From Eubacterium sp. (lineage in GTDB: Bacteria > Bacillota > Clostridia > Acetivibrionales > DSM-1351): a DNA stretch of 46,599 nt. Position 1 is the stretch's first letter. Each line of letters starts with the position of its first letter. Location of the stretch: positions 1 to 46,599 of the forward strand of contig JAQSXC010000016.1 in NCBI GenBank assembly GCA_029266335.1, in the 5' to 3' direction. Position numbers and translations under genes: made by a program. A model generated the notes under the pieces. It made no database searches, was not told the DNA's origin, and worked only from the letters and a program-made list of their open reading frames with translations. Of the stretch, positions 42,741-46,599 are shown one piece after another.

Positions 42741-43220
42741 TTACAGTTTTAGAACGGACACAATCTCATCCCCGCACATTTCTCCATTTTCAAGGAATCC
42801 TGCTGAAGAATAAAGCTTTTTTGCAATAATATTTTCAGGTTCGTAGGAAAGCCAACAATATTCAGCTTCACCGCAAGGCATTGATTTCAGGTATTCCAAT
42901 GATGATAACAGCGCTTTTTTCCCTATTCCCTGGCCTTGAAATTTTACGTCAATCATGAAACGCCAAATGCAATAATTATTTTGAGCAATTTGAGGTTCGT
43001 CTTCGTCACCGGTTGAACCATATCCAAACATAACAAATCCTACAAGACAGCCGTCATTATATATACCAAACGGTAATGCTACACCACCCGAAGTGATAGT
43101 AGTAAATGCTTCTATAATACTTTCTGTGTTGGTAGCTACAAAATCTTTCTGATTAACATCCACAGACAGCTTAATTACCTTCCATACATTTTCTGAATCA
43201 ATCTTACGCAATTCTATCAT
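42741..43220 (-). CDS. GNAT-family N-acetyltransferase (spermidine acetyltransferase-like)
   Basis: A 159-residue GNAT enzyme. The core shows VGFVMFGYG (beta4 region), YCIWRFMIDVKFQGQGIGKKAL with the acetyl-CoA loop QGQGIG (about 98-103), and PENIIAKKLYSSAGFLENGE near the end. WRFMID followed by the loop recalls the BltD-type diamine/spermidine acetyltransferases. Substrate assignment is tentative. GAGGAGA precedes the ATG. It is not closely similar to the neighbouring GNAT gene, so a recent duplication is unlikely. Confidence 0.88.
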   Translation of the reverse strand: MIELRKIDSENVWKVIKLSVDVNQKDFVATNTESIIEAFTTITSGGVALPFGIYNDGCLVGFVMFGYGSTGDEDEPQIAQNNYCIWRFMIDVKFQGQGIGKKALLSSLEYLKSMPCGEAEYCWLSYEPENIIAKKLYSSAGFLENGEMCGDEIVSVLKL

Positions 43221-43280
43221 ATATTTCTCCTCATATTTATACTTTTATGTTTTTCCTATTCTGCTGTAATACTTATTCAA

Positions 43281-43985
43281 TTATTTATTCTGCTTATCGC
43301 GAGAACTTACATCTATAACTTTTTCCATTTCTTTTGTACCTTCTTCATCAACACAGCACTTTATAACTATCGTTCCATCCTCATTCCATCTCATCGGTGT
43401 AACATCAGAATTAATATTTACCTCTCCACCCATATCATAAGAATTGTATATAACGTCATATGGTAATTCCTCTGGGTATGAAAAATCAAAGAAATAAGTA
43501 CTCGAAGGACATGCCCAAAAGCACCCATCAACTGCAAGAATATTGTTTTTACTACAATATAGTACATCCGTCCATATAAATGTCTCTTCGTGACCTGTAA
43601 AACTCTCCTCTGGTATGTAATGATACACTTTGTAATTTAACAAATCAATAATACTGTAACCGTACAAGTCTATTGAAAATAGTAGATACCTTTTTCCATT
43701 CGAATGTTCAACTTCTGAGAAGAAGTCAACAGAATAATTTATATTTCTTATTTCAGCCACTGTATTACCGCTACTATCAATCATCTGAGTTTTGGATGTA
43801 TGTACATGATATTTCTGAATCTCATAGCTATCATCATGGTAGTATGAAGTTATCAATGTATGTTTGCCATCAGATAAATGCTTGACTTCTTCACTGTTGC
43901 TCTTATATTTATCAATAAAAATGTATTCGAATTGTTTCCTATACTCCAAGTACTCATTTGTATATGCAACATTGTTTGATTCCAT
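43281..43985 (-). CDS. Uncharacterised protein, strand-rich
   Basis: A 234-residue protein without signal peptide. The sequence is rich in aromatic residues and predicted beta strands (KHTLITSYYHDD, KRYLLFSIDLYGYSIIDL, DVLYCSKNNILAVDGCFWACPSSTYFFDF), suggesting a propeller-like or sandwich fold; similar orphan proteins occur in polymorphic-toxin and immunity neighbourhoods, which is only suggestive. ATG 43985 has GGGAG upstream; the GTG at 43997 lies before that site and is rejected. It begins 13 bases after the end of a decayed gene on the same strand. Confidence 0.7.
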   Translation of the reverse strand: MESNNVAYTNEYLEYRKQFEYIFIDKYKSNSEEVKHLSDGKHTLITSYYHDDSYEIQKYHVHTSKTQMIDSSGNTVAEIRNINYSVDFFSEVEHSNGKRYLLFSIDLYGYSIIDLLNYKVYHYIPEESFTGHEETFIWTDVLYCSKNNILAVDGCFWACPSSTYFFDFSYPEELPYDVIYNSYDMGGEVNINSDVTPMRWNEDGTIVIKCCVDEEGTKEMEKVIDVSSRDKQNK

Positions 43986-43997
43986 AAAATCTCCCAC

Positions 43998-44490
43998 TCA
44001 TTTTTGCTCTAAATGCCTTGCATTGTATTCTTCTAAATCTTCAGCAATTGGAAAAAGTCTTCTTGAATGATTCAACTATTTCATTGTGCTTTGATATTAC
44101 AAGAACTAACGTTAAATCAAAAGGTACTATCTCAATATCTGAAAGCGGATGCTGTAAATTTACGTCTGATACCCAAAAGTTCGGGTTTTCATCGCACAGG
44201 GGAGAGGATACTTCATAACATCATTTAGTGTAATGTCCTTTTTAAATGCTGAAAATACTCCCAAAATGAATTCTGCAACAACATTAGTGCAATGATTTGA
44301 ACACCCAGTAATCAAAGTGGTCTTCTTCGTTTACACCTCTATTGAGTTGGAAGATTCCATTACACCATGATATTCTTTTATTCTCAATAGAAATCTCTCA
44401 CAAACTTATTTTGACGGACAAAAGTTTGTTTAATTGTTCTACTTCCTTATCAGTACATTGAATATTTATCCAACCGTTAAATTCAAACAT
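43998..44490 (-). pseudogene. Multiply frameshifted gene, perhaps an immunity protein
   Basis: ATG 44490 with GGGAG upstream begins MFEFNGWINIQCTDKEVEQL and stops after 31 codons. The product continues in other frames: EISIENKRISWCNGIFQLNR, then VVAEFILGVFSAFKKDITLN, then NFWVSDVNLQHPLSDIEIVP and FDLTLVLVISKHNEIVESFK, then IAEDLEEYNARHLEQ and a stop at 43998. At least four frame changes plus an in-frame stop (after KSLH) show a decayed gene of about 165 codons. The start with an aromatic-x-G-W motif recalls toxin immunity families (Imm7-like); this is a low-confidence guess. Confidence 0.65.
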
Positions 44491-44542
44491 TTCTACAACT
44501 CCCACCAAAACTCATGATTGACATAAAATTAACATCAATATA

Positions 44543-44950
44543 CTAAGATATTCCGTAATACCCTTTATAAAAGTCAAGTATACTATCTTTTGAAAACTCA
44601 TTAAAATCACCTGCTATAATACTTTTCTGCAAACAATCAAGTTCTTCACTTGTTTCATGATTCCTCAATTCTTTAAGGTATCTAGTTGTCTCTTCAACTC
44701 CTGCTCCGCAAAGTAGTTGAACATCTATGTAACATCCTGCATCAAAATCTTTCCGCTTTGCTCTCCAAATAAGCGAAGTGTCTTCCACACATCCAATAGC
44801 AAACAGTTGAACACAAAGCGTTTTGAGTAACTCATGGTCTTTTAATACTTGAGTTGATGTTTCTTCTATTAAAAGTTTTCTTATCTCATCTAAATATTGT
44901 TTTGAAGGAACTAGCCCATACATTTTTAGTACTTCATCTACATCATTCAT
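44543..44950 (-). CDS. Uncharacterised small helical protein
   Basis: A 135-residue, mainly helical, soluble acidic protein (MNDVDEVLKMYGLVPSKQYL, later QLFAIGCVEDTSLIWRAKRKDFDAGCYID). I do not recognise the family. Similar short orphan genes accompany toxin immunity arrays, and its neighbours are such candidates, but nothing here proves that role. AGGAGA stands before the ATG. The frame is intact, unlike the genes on both sides. Confidence 0.6.
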   Translation of the reverse strand: MNDVDEVLKMYGLVPSKQYLDEIRKLLIEETSTQVLKDHELLKTLCVQLFAIGCVEDTSLIWRAKRKDFDAGCYIDVQLLCGAGVEETTRYLKELRNHETSEELDCLQKSIIAGDFNEFSKDSILDFYKGYYGIS

Positions 44951-45095
44951 AAATAGTTCTCCTAACTAACCCTTTAATTCTTATAAACTTTTCAGACCAT
45001 ATAAACCTCAAGTTTTATGGTATATAATACCATTTAACTGCACCATATAGATAGTGTATAATTGAATTCCACACTTCATAGTAATTATAATGCGC

Positions 45096-45418
45096 TCACT
45101 TTTCTAATTCAAAGCATTCTGGACAATACATTTTATCATTTATTTTATAGCTTTTCATAAGACCCTCTATATAATCGAACCTGTCCTTATTTGTAATCCA
45201 TCGGTTACACTTATAGCATCGAAAACAATTGATTCATGTTCTGCTTCTAAGGTAGTGGAAGGGACAATGCACAATGGAAAATCATCATCAAAATGCTCCC
45301 AGATAGAATCATCACCATGATTATTTAATATAGTCTCATCAATTTCTGCAATATAAGTAGCATTGATAACAACAAACTTTTTTATTCCAACCACTCCTTT
45401 ACTGTATAAAATCAGCAT
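45096..45418 (-). pseudogene. Broken small gene with lost start codon and a frameshift
   Basis: The frame from 45418 encodes KKFVVINATYIAEIDETILN and SIWEHFDDDFPLCIVPSTTL, then stops at 45167. A second frame overlaps at ITNKDRFDYIEGLMKSYKIN and ends MYCPECFELEK at 45096, giving a natural CxxC tail. A good ribosome site AAAGGAG stands eight bases before ATA 45385, which reads like a mutated ATG of a KKFVV start. The original protein had about 95-100 residues. Family unknown. Confidence 0.6.
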
Positions 45419-45473
45419 TTTGATTATTTACAGCTATTACCCATTAAAACTTTTATTGGAATAGTCAGTATTA

Positions 45474-46289
45474 CTATTCCACAAGCTTTAAGTCTAACCC
45501 TTCTTTTCTAGCACCATATCCCCATGAATAACAAACAAGACCTTTGCCAGTTTCCCAAACAAATTTTGAATAGCTACTATTTCTTGAATTGTAAGCACAA
45601 TAGGTACACTGGTTATTCGTAACTGATATTTCTGTTTCCCAAACATCCTCTTTAAATTTCATATTTGTATTAATACATCGAATTAAACTTCTCTCAGTGC
45701 TTGGCAATTGTCCACTTTTCTCCATTTCCTTGATACACCCTAATTCATTAACTATTCCATTTTCAACAAAGCCCTTATAATCAAAATCATTAGGAGGACA
45801 AAATTGATAGATTTTATCTTTGGTTATCCAAAGGTAAATTTTCTCATCCTTTTCTTCAGTATTATTTTTAGCACCAGTTATAGAAAACTTGAGTTCATAA
45901 ATATTGCCTTTAGTTAATTTAGCAACCTTGGATACTGCAAGATTTGCCATTACACGAAGACGCCCTTCGGAGTCTAAATATTTATTATATTCAGCGTATT
46001 TACTACCTTCTGCATCATACATATCTTGATTCCATAGAGAACCTCTATAAAGATACTGTTTATTTGAGGAAATATCATAGCAGAAAAACTGATTTATATT
46101 TTGTGCTTCTTCATTATGGCTGACTTCTTCCACTGATGTCGTCAGTGATTGTTTCTCATGATTAACCACTTCAGCAACATTGACCATTTGTTTATTACTA
46201 CAACCTGTAATCACACCAATAGCTACAATAAAAATTATGACTAAATTATTTACTTTTTTCACTGAGAAATAAGCTTTTATTTCTTTCAT
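45474..46289 (-). CDS. Predicted lipoprotein, unknown function
   Basis: A 271-residue exported lipoprotein. The signal sequence (hydrophobic VIIFIVAIGVI) ends in the lipobox ITGC with lipidated Cys30. The mature part contains strand-rich stretches such as IYELKFSITGAKN and KIYLWITKDKIYQFCPP, two later cysteine-containing segments (RCINTNMKF, NNQCTYCAYNSRNSS) and a tryptophan-rich end. No family recognised. GAGGTTC precedes the ATG. Role at the cell surface only inferred. Confidence 0.72.
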   Translation of the reverse strand: MKEIKAYFSVKKVNNLVIIFIVAIGVITGCSNKQMVNVAEVVNHEKQSLTTSVEEVSHNEEAQNINQFFCYDISSNKQYLYRGSLWNQDMYDAEGSKYAEYNKYLDSEGRLRVMANLAVSKVAKLTKGNIYELKFSITGAKNNTEEKDEKIYLWITKDKIYQFCPPNDFDYKGFVENGIVNELGCIKEMEKSGQLPSTERSLIRCINTNMKFKEDVWETEISVTNNQCTYCAYNSRNSSYSKFVWETGKGLVCYSWGYGARKEGLDLKLVE

Positions 46290-46599
46290 ATATGAACCTC
46301 AATAATATGTGTAATTTGCTTAATGAAACATTTAACCTTCACAAACTAAAAAATGAAAAATTTACAAGAACCATAAACCTCATGATTTAATCAGTGATTG
46401 TTTTACTTTTCTTCCTTAACTAATTAATTCAAAAGGAACGCTAATATACTGCCCCAAAAGTATCCTACAAAAGAAAACAAAAGAACAATGAGCATTCCGA
46501 AACGTAAACGGTAAACCATCCGTACTGGTAATAATAAAGCCGCCATTTCTGGCAGCTGATTTACTTTTGATTTTGTTTTCGGCACTCAGCTGGAAGACT
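46290..46599. other. Right-end region
   Basis: Apart from the possible small membrane ORF at 46424-46585 nothing is recognisable. The stretch 46290-46423 is AT-rich and holds the lipoprotein promoter region. Confidence 0.3.
46424..46585 (-). CDS. Possible 53-residue membrane protein
   Basis: A GTG at 46585 directly after a TGA opens a short frame (MPKTKSKVNQLPEMAALLLP...), with one strong membrane helix (FGMLIVLLFSFVGYFWGSIL) and a stop at 46424. TGAGTG would fit coupling to a gene off the right edge. The basic N-terminus and the helix look real; a ribosome site is not visible. Confidence 0.4.
   Translation of the reverse strand: MPKTKSKVNQLPEMAALLLPVRMVYRLRFGMLIVLLFSFVGYFWGSILAFLLN

Noticed and set aside
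1..46599. CRISPR arrays, tRNA/rRNA genes, transposases and phage genes
   Set aside because: I looked for regular spaced repeats, conserved rRNA segments, tRNA T-arm sequences and DDE/serine recombinase motifs and saw none.

Overview
The window looks like chromosomal DNA from a mesophilic anaerobic Firmicute of the Ruminiclostridium/Clostridium type. Evidence: low GC, GGAGG-type ribosome binding sites, frequent TTG/GTG starts, an oxygen-sensitive hybrid cluster protein, a clostridial Crp/Fnr regulator, an AmmeMemoRadiSam locus, pseudouridine degradation genes and a complete riboflavin operon with an FMN riboswitch. The genus is inferred from protein resemblance only. I see no rRNA, tRNA, CRISPR array, transposase or phage gene.

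Layout. 0.2-6.3 kb: a secreted YARHG/SH3 protein, mscL, hcp with a divergent Crp/Fnr regulator, then an SPFH protein and a TM2 protein that both carry zinc ribbons. 6.3-10.3 kb: DUF1848, a phosphodiester glycosidase (NAGPA) paired with a GT2-GtrA fusion, and an SGNH hydrolase. 10.4-12.8 kb: AmmeMemoRadiSam pair (radical SAM enzyme plus a fused Memo/LigB-AMMECR1 protein). 13.1-14.2 kb: a lone FIST sensor protein. 14.4-22.4 kb: a tight five-gene minus-strand operon, SWIM zinc finger -> HEAT-repeat protein -> MoxR AAA ATPase -> DUF5682 -> VWA protein. It resembles E. coli yehL-yehM-yehP-yehQ and has no established function. 22.7-28.7 kb: MFS permease, QueG-like iron-sulfur protein with a MarR regulator, class I/II aminotransferase, and an M20 amidohydrolase behind a leader with an internal terminator. 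28.8-32.6 kb: ribD-ribE-ribBA-ribH under an FMN riboswitch. 32.7-39.0 kb: recQ, the psuK-psuG pair (the kinase carries its own winged helix) and an FGGY sugar kinase. 39.3-46.6 kb: EcsC protein, SLT-type lipoprotein, two GNAT acetyltransferases and several small orphan genes, three of which are broken by frameshifts.

Most notable signals. (1) The MoxR/VWA/DUF5682/SWIM/HEAT operon. (2) A family of three dispersed intergenic foldback elements (about 14207-14358, 27046-27200 on the minus strand, 34906-35012). They share a basal AACGAGGC/GCCTCGTT stem, a GTTGAAA linker, a second hairpin with a conserved TCTAC loop and a TTATAA-type end. They could be a structured RNA or a MITE-like repeat. (3) A perfect Crp/Fnr-type palindrome, GTTGCATTTGCAAC, centred at about -41.5 of a predicted hcp promoter and just downstream of the regulator's own promoter. 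(4) A gene graveyard of small, possibly immunity-like genes at 41.6-45.4 kb.
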